Positions 36,156-45,181 are shown, counted from the stretch's first letter. The stretch: DNA of 64,000 bases from Pseudomonas sp. Bc-h (GCF_002080045.1 NZ_MUIN01000011.1:1-64000); one strand, 5' to 3'. Program-made: numbers and translations. Notes: generated by a model not told the origin, from the letters alone.

Positions 36156-36184
36156 GGCGCAAATCATAACAATTTTTTATGGAT

Positions 36185-36213
36185 TTGAAGCACTTAATGA
36201 TTGCTGCTATAGT
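36185..36213 (+). promoter_or_regulatory. Near-consensus promoter of rne
   Basis: TTGAAG (36185-36190), exactly 17 nt, then TATAGT (36208-36213). Transcription would begin near 36220. It lies in the space shared with the divergent rluC start. Confidence 0.8.
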
Positions 36214-36219
36214 CGCGAA

Positions 36220-36871
36220 CGCCGCCAAAAGCGGCCTGGACAGCGGACAAACGGTATTACAACCGGCCCTGACCAACGCAATTCACGAGGGCGCGAGGCC
36301 GTCCTACGGGGCTTTCGGTGACAACGGAAGGTCAGCAAGCGTAACGAGCGCAGGTGACATGAGGCCTGAAACAAGCCCGATCGCAGAGTGAGTCACTCGC
36401 CGTCGAGGCCCATGTTCAAGGCCAGTTCACAAAGTGCAGTCGCTGGCAGACGTTCCGGGCGAATGCTTCGGAAACCACGCCTTAATTTGAGCCATGAGGC
36501 GCGAACTTCCCATCGAAGATCGCGTAAATGCAAACCCGCTGCGGATTCAGCGAGCGGCAGCACCCGAATTATCAGGGATACGTGTGGGGTGGAGACGCAC
36601 AACCGTCGGACTGTGTAGCACAAGGCTTTATTCAAGACGCTTCATATCGTCCGCTACCGATGGTTGATTCCTCCTCCTGACAAAGCTTTTGCTGACAGGG
36701 TGTCATTTGTCACCACAGCAAGCAGGAAACGTCGTCGCGACTACGGCCCCGCTGGCCGGATATCGCTAGACACTGGAGTGTCCAAGCACTCCTGACGCGC
36801 CCTGACACCGACCGTGAGAAGTCGTGTGTGCCGAACGCCGTTTCCGGCAGCCCGGAAACCGACGGTACTAC
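36220..36871 (+). promoter_or_regulatory. Long rne mRNA leader with hairpins
   Basis: About 650 nt from the promoter to the rne ATG, without a convincing ORF (the frames present lack ribosome sites). The transcript would open almost at once with a hairpin GCCGC-CAAAA-GCGGC (36221-36235). A second perfect hairpin lies just before the start codon. In E. coli, RNase E controls its own mRNA through a 361-nt structured leader; the same logic is inferred here although I recognise no shared primary sequence. Confidence 0.65.
36840..36859 (+). promoter_or_regulatory. 8-bp hairpin in front of the rne start codon
   Basis: GTTTCCGG (36840-36847) and CCGGAAAC (36852-36859) pair perfectly around CAGC. 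The only purine-rich stretch near the ATG at 36872 (GGAAA) is inside the stem, so folding could limit ribosome entry. Confidence 0.6.
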
Positions 36872-39800
36872 ATGAAAAGAATGCTGATTAACGCAACTCA
36901 ACCCGAAGAGTTGCGTGTTGCGCTGGTAGACGGCCAGCGCCTATACGACCTGGACATCGAATCCGGGGCCCGCGAACAGAAGAAGGCCAACATCTACAAA
37001 GGCCGGATCACGCGCATCGAACCGAGTCTGGAAGCGGCTTTCGTCGACTTCGGCTCCGAACGTCACGGCTTCCTGCCGCTGAAAGAAATCTCCCGCGAAT
37101 ACTTCAAGAAGTCGCCAGAAGGCCGCGTCAACATCAAAGACGTCCTGAGCGAAGGCCAGGAAGTCATCGTTCAGGTCGAAAAAGAAGAACGTGGCAACAA
37201 GGGCGCTGCCCTGACCACCTTCATCAGCCTGGCCGGTCGTTACCTGGTGCTGATGCCAAACAACCCGCGTGCCGGCGGTATTTCCCGTCGCATCGAAGGC
37301 GAAGAACGCAACGAACTGCGTGAAGCGCTCAACGGCTTGATCGCCCCTGCCGACATGGGTCTGATCGTGCGCACTGCCGGCCTTGGCCGCAGCAGCGAAG
37401 AAATGCAGTGGGACCTCGATTACCTGCTGCAACTGTGGACCGCCATCAAGGAAGCGTCCCTGGATCGCGCCGCGCCGTTCCTGATCTACCAGGAAAGCAA
37501 CGTCATCATCCGCGCCATCCGCGACTACCTGCGCCAGGACATTGGTGAAGTCCTGATCGACAGCGTCGAAGCCCAGGAAGAAGCACTGACCTTCATCCGT
37601 CAGGTGATGCCGCAGTACGCCAGCAAGATCAAGCTGTACGAAGACAGCGTTCCGCTGTTCAACCGCTTCCAGATCGAAAGCCAGATCGAAACCGCCTTCC
37701 AGCGCGTGGTCGAACTGCCTTCCGGCGGTTCCATCGTCATCGATCCGACCGAAGCGCTGGTGTCCATCGACATCAACTCGGCGCGCGCCACCAAAGGCAG
37801 CGACATCGAAGAAACCGCCCTGCAGACCAACCTTGAAGCGGCTGAGGAAATCGCCCGTCAACTGCGTCTGCGTGACATCGGCGGCCTGATCGTCATCGAC
37901 TTCATCGACATGACCCCGGCCAAGAACCAGCGCGCCGTGGAAGAAAAAGTCCGCGAAAGCCTCGAAGCCGACCGCGCCCGTGTTCAGGTCGGCCGCATCT
38001 CGCGCTTCGGCCTGCTGGAAATGTCCCGTCAGCGCCTGCGTCCATCGCTGGGAGAAAGCAGCGGTATCGTCTGCCCTCGCTGCAACGGCACCGGCATCAT
38101 CCGTGACGTCGAATCGCTGTCGCTGGCGATCCTGCGCCTGATCGAAGAAGAAGCCCTGAAAGACCGTACGGCCGAAGTACGGGCTCAGGTGCCGATCCCG
38201 GTCGCCGCGTTCCTGCTCAACGAAAAACGCAACTCGATCACCAAGATCGAACTGCGCACCCGTGCCCGCATCATCATTCTGCCGAACGATCACCTCGAAA
38301 CGCCGCACTTCGAAGTTCAGCGTCTGCGTGATGACAGCCCGGAAGCCCACAGCCTGCAGTCCAGCTACGAAATCGCCGCTGCCGCCGCCGAAGTGGAAGA
38401 AGTGCAGCCGACTGCCGCGACCCGCACCCTGGTTCGCCAGGAAGCAGCGGTCAAGACAGCACCTGCCCGCGCCAACGCTCCGGTTCCAACCGAGGTCGCC
38501 GCGCCAGTCGCTCCAGCGCCAGTCGCTCACGAGCCAAGCCTGTTCAAAGGTCTGGTGAAATCCCTGGTCAGTCTGTTCGCCACCAAGGAAGAGCCTGCTG
38601 CTCCTGCCGCCGTGGTAGAAAAACCGGCTGCCGAGCGTCCTGCCCGCAACGAAGAGCGCCGCAACGGTCGTCAGCAAAGCCGCAGCCGTAACGGTCGCCG
38701 CGACGAAGAGCGCAAGCCTCGCGAAGAACGCGCCCCTCGTGCAGAGCGTGAAGAACGCGCTCCACGCGAAGAGCGTGCGCCTCGTGAAGATCGTGCCCCG
38801 CGTGAAGAGCGCGCACCGCGCGAGCCGCGTGAAGCCCGTGAAGACAGCGCTCCACGTGAAGAACGCGCGCCACGCGCTCCGCGTGAGGAGCGTACACCAC
38901 GCGCCCCGCGTGAAGACCGCAAGCCGCGTGAAGAGCGTGTGCGTGAACTGCGCGAACCGCTGGACGCCGCTCCTGCCGTCAACGTGCCACGTGAAGAACG
39001 CCCTGAGCGCGCACCGCGTGAAGAGCGCGCGCCACGCCCACCGCGTGAAGAGCGCCAGCCACGTGCCGAACAGGCCGCAGCAGCCGCCGAAGACGAAACA
39101 CTGCTGAACAACGATGAGCAGCAGGATGACGGTCAGGAACACGCCGAAGGCGATCGCCCTCGTCGTCGCTCCCGCGGCCAGCGTCGTCGCAGCAACCGTC
39201 GCGAGCGTCAGCGTGATGCGAACGGCGATGTGATCGAAGGCACTGAAGGCGAAGGCAACGAAGGCACTTCGGAACAGGCTGAAGCCGGTAACGAAGGCGT
39301 TCGCAGCGAAGGCAATAACACTGAAATCGCAGCAGGCCTGGCGGTTACCGCCGCCGTAGCCGAAACCGCGATCAGTGCTCCAGCTGAAGCCGAAGCCAAT
39401 CGCCAGGCAGAACGTGCCACTGCCGCAGTCGAAGCGCCAGCGGTGGAGTCAACAGCCGTCGAGAAGGCCGAAGCTGCGGTTGTGGAAGCGCCAGTCGTCG
39501 AAACACCTGCCGCCCCGGCCAAGCGTTCGATCATGCCGGAAGTTGAAGTGGCACAGTTCGACGCCAGCCTGAGCCCGTTCGAGCGTCAGGTGAAAGCCGC
39601 CGCTCAAGCCGAACTGTTCGAAACCCCAACTGCAGTCGAAACGCCATCAGTCGTTGAAGCACCCGCTCCGGCGCCAGTGGTAGAAGCGCCGGTTGCGGCA
39701 CCTGTCGAAGCGCCGAAAGCCGCCGAGCCAGTGGTCGAGAAGCCAGTGGTTGCCGAGCCGGTAGTGGCTGCCCCTGTTGAGCTGGCCGCTCCGGAAATCG

Positions 39801-40129
39801 TCGCCGCACCGGTTGCCGTCGAACCTGCAACCGCTCCAGCACCTGTAGTCGCCGAGACACCGGCACTGCCGATGGCCAGCACCGGCCGCGCGCCGAACGA
39901 TCCTCGTGAGGTTCGCCGTCGCCGCCTGGAAGCAGAGCGTCTGCAGAAAGAAGCTGAGGCCGCTGCTGTCGCTGCGCCACGGGTCGAAGCTGCCGCCGAG
40001 CCTGCGCCTGCAGTCGAAGCGGTCACCCCGCCTGCTCCGGCCAGTGACGAGCACATCAAGCCGGTCAAGGAAGTCGTGACCGAGCACGGTGAAGAACTGG
40101 AAGAAAACAAAGAGCACAAGCCTTCGTAA
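36872..40129 (+). CDS. rne: Ribonuclease E
   Basis: The main endoribonuclease of mRNA decay and rRNA/tRNA maturation and the scaffold of the degradosome; 1085 residues. The catalytic half has an S1 domain (about 36-118), the 5' sensor/RNase H-like region, metal aspartates in ALVSIDINSARATKG and LIVIDFIDMTP, and the zinc-link CPRCNGTG at about residue 403. A segment SLFKGLVKSLVSLFA near residue 560 resembles the amphipathic membrane anchor. Residues about 607-737 are an Arg/Glu/Pro repeat tract (units like PREERA) that should bind RNA, and the rest is Ala/Val/Glu/Pro low complexity. The start MKRMLINATQ is the family start; the 16 upstream codons are leader. Confidence 0.97.
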   Translation: MKRMLINATQPEELRVALVDGQRLYDLDIESGAREQKKANIYKGRITRIEPSLEAAFVDFGSERHGFLPLKEISREYFKKSPEGRVNIKDVLSEGQEVIVQVEKEERGNKGAALTTFISLAGRYLVLMPNNPRAGGISRRIEGEERNELREALNGLIAPADMGLIVRTAGLGRSSEEMQWDLDYLLQLWTAIKEASLDRAAPFLIYQESNVIIRAIRDYLRQDIGEVLIDSVEAQEEALTFIRQVMPQYASKIKLYEDSVPLFNRFQIESQIETAFQRVVELPSGGSIVIDPTEALVSIDINSARATKGSDIEETALQTNLEAAEEIARQLRLRDIGGLIVIDFIDMTPAKNQRAVEEKVRESLEADRARVQVGRISRFGLLEMSRQRLRPSLGESSGIVCPRCNGTGIIRDVESLSLAILRLIEEEALKDRTAEVRAQVPIPVAAFLLNEKRNSITKIELRTRARIIILPNDHLETPHFEVQRLRDDSPEAHSLQSSYEIAAAAAEVEEVQPTAATRTLVRQEAAVKTAPARANAPVPTEVAAPVAPAPVAHEPSLFKGLVKSLVSLFATKEEPAAPAAVVEKPAAERPARNEERRNGRQQSRSRNGRRDEERKPREERAPRAEREERAPREERAPREDRAPREERAPREPREAREDSAPREERAPRAPREERTPRAPREDRKPREERVRELREPLDAAPAVNVPREERPERAPREERAPRPPREERQPRAEQAAAAAEDETLLNNDEQQDDGQEHAEGDRPRRRSRGQRRRSNRRERQRDANGDVIEGTEGEGNEGTSEQAEAGNEGVRSEGNNTEIAAGLAVTAAVAETAISAPAEAEANRQAERATAAVEAPAVESTAVEKAEAAVVEAPVVETPAAPAKRSIMPEVEVAQFDASLSPFERQVKAAAQAELFETPTAVETPSVVEAPAPAPVVEAPVAAPVEAPKAAEPVVEKPVVAEPVVAAPVELAAPEIVAAPVAVEPATAPAPVVAETPALPMASTGRAPNDPREVRRRRLEAERLQKEAEAAAVAAPRVEAAAEPAPAVEAVTPPAPASDEHIKPVKEVVTEHGEELEENKEHKPS

Positions 40130-40142
40130 TCTTCAGTGAATG

Positions 40143-40178
40143 AAAAGCCCCACCTGTGCGAGCAGGTGGGGCTTTTTT
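40143..40178 (+). terminator. Strong terminator of rne
   Basis: A 14-bp perfect stem (AAAAGCCCCACCTG with its complement, 6-nt loop) ending in a T-run, 14 nt past the rne stop. Confidence 0.96.
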
Positions 40179-40307
40179 ATGGACGCTTTTTGGGCTGCTG
40201 GAATTGAACGCATACAGCCGGACTGCTATAGAGGACCACCCTAGGTTTGATTCTGCTACCAGCGGGGCGTTTTCAGAGAGAAGGGTTCGACGAAAGCCAA
40301 TATTGCT

Positions 40308-40898
40308 CTACTTGAACAGCAGCGCCGAAGGCACGTCCACATCCCAGAGGACGCCCGCATCGTCGACCGGAAGCTGCTTGACCGTAGCCCCCTGAAACAA
40401 CCGCTTGGCGCCCTTCTCCCCCGCAAGCCCCATCAGAGACGGACCGAATCCACGTCCAAATCCCACAGGATGCCCATACTGCCCCGTATGCACAGGCACA
40501 CTGATCGCGGCGGGCTCCAACGACTCGGCCACACGTTCGAGGGTATCCAGATGAATGAATGGCATGTCGCCCAGCACGATCAGCCAACCGCGATGATCGG
40601 GCTCGGCCGACACTGCGGCCGCAATGCTGTCGCCCATGCCTGGGGATTCCAGCACCACTATTTCGCAGCCAAAACGCAGGCCGAGTTCCGCCACACTGGA
40701 ATACTCCGGCCGCGTGAGGAGCACGATCTTATCGACGACGGTACGCAGACTGACCAGCACATGCTCAAGCACGGCTCGTTCAATGCCATCACGGCCCGTG
40801 CATTGCGCCAGAAGCTTGTTGCGATGGGCACCAGCGACTTGCCGATAGCGGCTCCCCTGCCCGGCAGCAAGGACGATAGCGCACAGGGTCTCGCTCAT
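40308..40898 (-). CDS. MobA/MocA-like nucleotidyltransferase
   Basis: A 196-residue NTP transferase. The start at 40898 (MSETLCAIVLAAGQGSRY) opens with the signature LAAGxGxR; the 23 upstream residues have no support. Metal/nucleotide-binding VLGDMPFIH follows near residue 95 and HPVGFGRGF near 140. The layout matches molybdenum cofactor cytidylyl/guanylyltransferases (MocA, MobA), but the LAAGxSxRxGxxK signature is altered (RYRQVAGAHRNK). Specific substrate uncertain. It stands between rne and murB, which are direct neighbours in P. aeruginosa. Confidence 0.8.
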   Translation of the reverse strand: MSETLCAIVLAAGQGSRYRQVAGAHRNKLLAQCTGRDGIERAVLEHVLVSLRTVVDKIVLLTRPEYSSVAELGLRFGCEIVVLESPGMGDSIAAAVSAEPDHRGWLIVLGDMPFIHLDTLERVAESLEPAAISVPVHTGQYGHPVGFGRGFGPSLMGLAGEKGAKRLFQGATVKQLPVDDAGVLWDVDVPSALLFK

Positions 40899-40969
40899 GT
40901 TCGGCCTCTGATCTGGAATGTGCTTCACATCAAAATAGCAAAGGCCGAGCCAGAAAAGCTGGTCCAACC

Positions 40970-41989
40970 TCAGTAGAGATTAGGCTCCATTTCCAGCGAA
41001 ACGCCAAAACGCTCGAGAATGTCAGCCTGAATCCGCCGTGCCAGATTCAACAGATCGTGCCCGGACGCCGAGCCGTAGTTGACCAGCACCAGCGATTGCA
41101 AGGTGTGAACCCCTGCATCGCCTTCCCGGAAACCTTTCCAGCCAGCCTGCTCGATCAGCCAGCCTGCTGCGAGCTTCATCAGCCCGCCAGGTTGGGGATA
41201 AGCCACTAGCCCTGGATGGGTCTGCTTGATGCGTTCGGCGAGTGCAGCCGTGACCACCGGGTTCTTGAAGAAGCTGCCAGCGTTACCCAGAACGGCTGGA
41301 TCAGGCAATTTCTCGCTGCGAATCGCACAGATCGCGCGGCTGACGTGCAGCGGCGTCGGCTCCTTGATGCCCTGCTCTTCAAGCTTTTGCCGGACTGGAC
41401 CGTAATCCAGATGCAGCCGCGCCGCGAAGCTCAGGTTGAAGCGCACCCGCAGGATCAGCCAGCGCCCGGTTTCATGCTTGAACACGCTGTCGCGGTAACC
41501 GAAGGCGCAGTCCGCAAGGGAGAACTCGCGCAACTCACCAGTCTGGCGATCCAGCGCCACCAGACTGTGAAAGACATCCTTGATCTCAACGCCATAAGCG
41601 CCGATGTTCTGCATGGGCGCAGCGCCAACGGTGCCGGGAATCAGGCTGAGGTTTTCCAGCCCTGACAACCCGCGCGCCAGCATTTCCTGCACGAACGGAT
41701 GCCACGGCTCCCCTGCTTCGGCTTCGACCACGGCCGCGCCACAGTCTTCATGGGTGATGCGAATGCCGCGACTGGCCATGCGCAACACCAGCGCGTCGAT
41801 GTCAGCGGTCAGCAGCAGATTACTGCCACCGCCGACCACCAACAGTTCGAGTTCGTGCTCTGCCGCATAGGCCAACGCTTCACGAACATCGCTGTCGGTA
41901 AGGGCTTCAGCGAAGAAACGCGCTCGAACATCGACACCGAAGGTGTTGAAGGGCTTGAGCGAGACGTTGGATTGAATCTGCAGGCTCAT
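40970..41989 (-). CDS. murB: UDP-N-acetylenolpyruvoylglucosamine reductase
   Basis: FAD enzyme that makes UDP-MurNAc for peptidoglycan. 339 residues of the type I (E. coli-like) form. FAD-binding blocks LKPFNTFGVDVRA, LLVVGGGSNLLL and LIPGTVGAAPMQNIGAYG are visible, as are the catalytic GSFFKNPVV serine region and the C-terminal glutamate. The start at 41989 (MSLQIQSNVS) is chosen because the longer frame runs back into kdsB. In P. aeruginosa ptpA lies between kdsB and murB; here only 46 nt separate them. Confidence 0.95.
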   Translation of the reverse strand: MSLQIQSNVSLKPFNTFGVDVRARFFAEALTDSDVREALAYAAEHELELLVVGGGSNLLLTADIDALVLRMASRGIRITHEDCGAAVVEAEAGEPWHPFVQEMLARGLSGLENLSLIPGTVGAAPMQNIGAYGVEIKDVFHSLVALDRQTGELREFSLADCAFGYRDSVFKHETGRWLILRVRFNLSFAARLHLDYGPVRQKLEEQGIKEPTPLHVSRAICAIRSEKLPDPAVLGNAGSFFKNPVVTAALAERIKQTHPGLVAYPQPGGLMKLAAGWLIEQAGWKGFREGDAGVHTLQSLVLVNYGSASGHDLLNLARRIQADILERFGVSLEMEPNLY

Positions 41990-42035
41990 GAGCAAACCTG
42001 CAGACAGATCAGTTGAACGCAACGACCCATGGCCA

Positions 42036-42800
42036 TCAACTCTCCAGCAAGCGCCTGACGCGCTCCAGATCTTCAGCGGTGTCGACTCCGGCTGGCGGCG
42101 CTTCGAGGGCATCGGCGACGTGAATGCGCACGCCGTGCCACAGGGCACGCAGTTGCTCGAGGTTTTCGGTGTTTTCCAGCCAGCACGGGCCCCAACTGAC
42201 GAAGTCATGCAGGAACCCGGCGCGGTAGGCATAAATGCCGATGTGGCGACGATAAGGTACGCCTTCAGGCAGTTCGTCACGGGTCTTCGCCAAGGCATCC
42301 CGCGCCCACGGCAGCGGCGCGCGGCTGAAGGTCAGCGCGAGGCCATTGATGTCGGAGCAGACCTTGACCACGTTCGGATTGAACAAGGCGGTCACGTCGT
42401 CAATTGGCTCGGCCAGGGTCGACATGCACGCTTCAGGGTGCGCGGCCAGATTGTCTGCCACCTGATCGATAACAGCTGGAGGGATCATCGGCTCGTCGCC
42501 CTGGACATTGACCACGATAGCGTCGTTGGCCAGGCCCAAGAGTGAAGCCACTTCCGCCAGCCGGTCGGTGCCGGAATTATGGTCGTCGCGGGTCATCAAG
42601 ACTTCGGCGCCGAACGCCTGACAGGCTTCGAGGATGCGCGGGTCGTCAGTGGCCACGACCACGCGCTCGGCGCTGCTTTTGCGCGCCTGTTCCCAGACGT
42701 GCTGGATCATCGGCTTGCCAGCGATGGTTTTCAGTGGTTTGCCGGGGAAGCGGCTGGAACCGTAGCGTGCAGGGATGACAACGGTAAACGCTGCAGTCAT
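42036..42800 (-). CDS. kdsB: CMP-KDO synthetase (3-deoxy-manno-octulosonate cytidylyltransferase)
   Basis: Activates KDO for lipopolysaccharide inner core. It begins FTVVIPARYGSSRFPGKPL, the nucleotide-binding loop, followed by VATDD and VNVQGDEPMIPP around residue 100, and RHIGIYAYR near 190. 254 residues. The start overlaps the stop of the Trm112-like gene by 4 nt; the longer open frame is not used. Confidence 0.96.
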   Translation of the reverse strand: MTAAFTVVIPARYGSSRFPGKPLKTIAGKPMIQHVWEQARKSSAERVVVATDDPRILEACQAFGAEVLMTRDDHNSGTDRLAEVASLLGLANDAIVVNVQGDEPMIPPAVIDQVADNLAAHPEACMSTLAEPIDDVTALFNPNVVKVCSDINGLALTFSRAPLPWARDALAKTRDELPEGVPYRRHIGIYAYRAGFLHDFVSWGPCWLENTENLEQLRALWHGVRIHVADALEAPPAGVDTAEDLERVRRLLES

Positions 42801-42982
42801 TTGTCCAGACGCTCGTCGGTGGTCAGGGTACGGGCTTCGCTTTCCAGCATGACCGGGATGCCGTCGCGGATCGGGTAGGCCAGACCTGCCCCTTTGCTGA
42901 TCAGCTCGGTTTTGTCGGCGCTGAGCTTGAGCGGACCTTTGCAGATCGGGCAAGCGAGGATGTCGAGCAATTTGGTGTCCAT
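42797..42982 (-). CDS. Trm112 family protein (YcaR-like)
   Basis: A 61-residue protein with a zinc-ribbon half-site CPICKG (residues 9-14) and the motif AYPIRDGIPVML. Small bacterial Trm112-like proteins sit almost always between lpxK and kdsB, as here. Their function in envelope synthesis is unknown. The start at 42982 (MDTKLLDIL) is the family start. Confidence 0.92.
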   Translation of the reverse strand: MDTKLLDILACPICKGPLKLSADKTELISKGAGLAYPIRDGIPVMLESEARTLTTDERLDK

Positions 42983-42999
42983 AAGAAATCCTGAGCGAA

Positions 43000-43995
43000 T
43001 CATGGCAAAAGACGGGTTAACTGCGAATCGAACCAACTGACGAAAGCCTGCGAGGGCACGGCTTCAACGGCCAGATACCACCAGTCGGACGCTGCGAAGG
43101 AGGCACACTTAACGGCGTCCTTCTCGGTCATGACCAGCGGCAGTGCCGGCGTGAATGCCAGCGCCTGTGCGCTGAACACGGCATGGTCGGCGAACGCATG
43201 TGGAACAGGCCGCCAGTGTAGTCCTTCAAGGGTGTTGAAGAAACGTTGCGGATTGCCGATACCCGCCACCGCGTGCAGCGCCTGCCCCGCAGGAAAGTAA
43301 TCCACCGGCTGGCGCTCTCCGCTCAGCAGGTTGACCAGCGCCGAAGGCTGCAATGTAAAGGCGTAACCGTCGTCACGATCGGCGCTGGCACCGTTGTACA
43401 GCAACGCGTCGACGCTTTGCAGACGCTCCACAGGTTCGCGCAACGGGCCGGCGGGCAAACAGTGGCGATTGCCCAGCCCGCGAGCGGCATCGATGAGCAC
43501 CAGTTCAAGGTCGCGAGCGAGTCGATAATGCTGCAGGCCGTCATCGGAAAGGATCAGGTCGAGCGGCTCTTCGGCGAGCAAGGCGCGTACGGCCTGTGAC
43601 CGATCAGGGTCGATCATCAACGGTACGCCGGTGCGCTTGACGATCAACAGCGGCTCATCCCCGGCCTGATCGGCGTTCTGTTGCGAGGTCACACGCCACG
43701 GCAGGCTTGGTGGCTTGGCGCCGTAGCCGCGACTGACCACACCCACCCGCAGCCCCCGACCGCGGCAATAGTCGATGATCCACAGGATCAAGGGCGTCTT
43801 GCCAGTGCCGCCCACCGTGATGTTGCCCACCACGATCACCGGAACCGGTGCTGTGTAGATCTCACCCTGCCCCGCCACGAAACGCGCACGCTTGCCGTCG
43901 ACTATGCGGCGATACAAGGCCTCCAGCGGGCGGAGCAGCACCAGGGCCGGATGCCCTTTGTACCAGGCGTCGAGCAAACGATCGGTCAGTGCCAT
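43000..43995 (-). CDS. lpxK: Tetraacyldisaccharide 4'-kinase
   Basis: Phosphorylates the lipid A precursor at the inner membrane. The P-loop GNITVGGTGKTPLILW is at about residues 57-72. SDDGLQHYRLARDLELVLID and MTEKDAVKC carry further conserved acidic and lysine residues. 331 residues. Its ATG overlaps the exbD stop by 1 nt. Confidence 0.95.
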   Translation of the reverse strand: MALTDRLLDAWYKGHPALVLLRPLEALYRRIVDGKRARFVAGQGEIYTAPVPVIVVGNITVGGTGKTPLILWIIDYCRGRGLRVGVVSRGYGAKPPSLPWRVTSQQNADQAGDEPLLIVKRTGVPLMIDPDRSQAVRALLAEEPLDLILSDDGLQHYRLARDLELVLIDAARGLGNRHCLPAGPLREPVERLQSVDALLYNGASADRDDGYAFTLQPSALVNLLSGERQPVDYFPAGQALHAVAGIGNPQRFFNTLEGLHWRPVPHAFADHAVFSAQALAFTPALPLVMTEKDAVKCASFAASDWWYLAVEAVPSQAFVSWFDSQLTRLLP

Positions 43996-44426
43996 CAGTT
44001 AGCGGATCCAGCCTCGACAGTGGTCATGCGCAGATGGGCGAAACCCAGCTTGCCAGCGGCATCCATGGCGGTGATGACCGCTTGGTGCGGAGTCTTGCCA
44101 TCGGCGCTGATGGACAGCGGCAGGTTGGTGTCGCCGCCCGATTCCTTCTGCAAGGCATCGATCAAGGTGTCCAGCTTGCTATCGGCCAACAGCGTGTTAT
44201 TCACCGAATAGACGCCGTCGGCATTGATAGTGATGTCGACGTGCTTCTTGTCAGCATCGTCGGCCGAAGCACCGGTGACGGCCTGCGGCAGATCTACGCG
44301 CAGCTGGGTCTCGCGGGTAAACGTGGTGGTGACAACGAAGAACAGCAGCAGGATAAAGACCACGTCGATCAGCGACACCAGGTTGATGTCGATGGTCTCC
44401 CGGGGTTTGCGGCGGCGAAATTTCAC
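43995..44426 (-). CDS. exbD: ExbD/TolR family biopolymer transport protein
   Basis: A 143-residue single-pass membrane protein that works with ExbB to harness proton-motive force. The N-terminus MKFRRRKPRETIDINLVSLIDVVFILLLFFVVTT holds the TM helix with the essential aspartate (SLIDVVF). The periplasmic domain follows. The GTG start overlaps the exbB stop (GTGA). Linkage to lpxK and comEC, not tonB or pal, makes it the second ExbBD pair of the genus; its client is unknown. Confidence 0.93.
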   Translation of the reverse strand: MKFRRRKPRETIDINLVSLIDVVFILLLFFVVTTTFTRETQLRVDLPQAVTGASADDADKKHVDITINADGVYSVNNTLLADSKLDTLIDALQKESGGDTNLPLSISADGKTPHQAVITAMDAAGKLGFAHLRMTTVEAGSAN

Positions 44427-45097
44427 TTCTTTCGACCCTCGCCACGAGCGGCGGCCTTGAGGTCGGGTTTGGCGTCGGTCAGGTCGACGTCGCGGTCACC
44501 CTGCACCACTTCCACCAGCTTGATCGCTTCCTGCTCCATGCCGACCACCAGCTCATCGACGCGATTCTGCAGGTAGCGATGAAAGAAGATGGTCGGAATC
44601 GCCACGGTCAGGCCGGACGCAGTGCAGATCAAAGCCTTGGCGATACCGCCCGCGAGCATGCCCGCGTTACCGGTCATGCCGGTGCTGGTGAAGGAACTGA
44701 AGATGTCGATCATGCCCAGAACCGTGCCGAGCAGCCCCAGCAGCGGAGCCATCGCGGCAATGGTGCCGAGGGTGGCCAGATAACGCTCCAGCTCATGGAT
44801 GACGCGAGCAGCGGCTTCTTCAATGCACTCTTTCATGATCTCGCGACCATGGCGGGAGTTGGCGAGACCGGCGGCCAGAATCTCACCCAACGGCGAGTCG
44901 GCGCGCAGTTCCTTGAGCTTCTCGCTGCTCAGTTGTTTGTCCTGAATCCAGCGCCACACCTGACCGAGCAGATGCGGTGGCGTAATGCGGCTGGCGCGCA
45001 AGGTCCACAGACGCTCAATGATGATTCCGACGGCGGCGATGGAACTCAAAATGATCGGTAGCATCATCCAGCCACCAGATTTGACCAGCTCCCACAC
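44423..45097 (-). CDS. exbB: ExbB/TolQ/MotA family proton channel protein
   Basis: A 224-residue membrane protein, proton-channel partner of ExbD. Three TM helices are visible: about 10-27, about 112-135 (LGTIAAMAPLLGLLGTVLGM) and about 155-178 (ALICTASGLTVAIPTIFFH). The start at GTG 45097 lies 8 nt after AGGGGG; a GTG three codons upstream overlaps that ribosome site and is less likely. Confidence 0.93.
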   Translation of the reverse strand: MWELVKSGGWMMLPIILSSIAAVGIIIERLWTLRASRITPPHLLGQVWRWIQDKQLSSEKLKELRADSPLGEILAAGLANSRHGREIMKECIEEAAARVIHELERYLATLGTIAAMAPLLGLLGTVLGMIDIFSSFTSTGMTGNAGMLAGGIAKALICTASGLTVAIPTIFFHRYLQNRVDELVVGMEQEAIKLVEVVQGDRDVDLTDAKPDLKAAARGEGRKK

Positions 45098-45181
45098 AGC
45101 GACCACCCCCTGAAAAAAAGTGGCGCCACTCTAACATAGGGTCACAGCCTCGCCGAACCCGGCGATGAATAACCGGCCATT

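Noticed and set aside
36220..36640. Small ORFs in the rne leader (around 36179-36391 and 36388-36618)
   Set aside because: No ribosome sites and no recognisable protein pattern. A leader peptide cannot be ruled out but is not supported.
38700..39080. Repeated DNA that could be taken for a CRISPR array
   Set aside because: The repeats are in-frame codons for PREERA-like units within rne, with no unique spacers of constant length and no cas genes.
36941..39142. Open frame of 733 codons antisense to rne
   Set aside because: Produced by the biased codon use of rne. Phe/Asp-rich without domains.
41990..42298. N-terminal extension of the MurB frame by 103 residues
   Set aside because: The extra part overlaps kdsB and has no MurB similarity. 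The family start MSLQIQSN lies at 41989.
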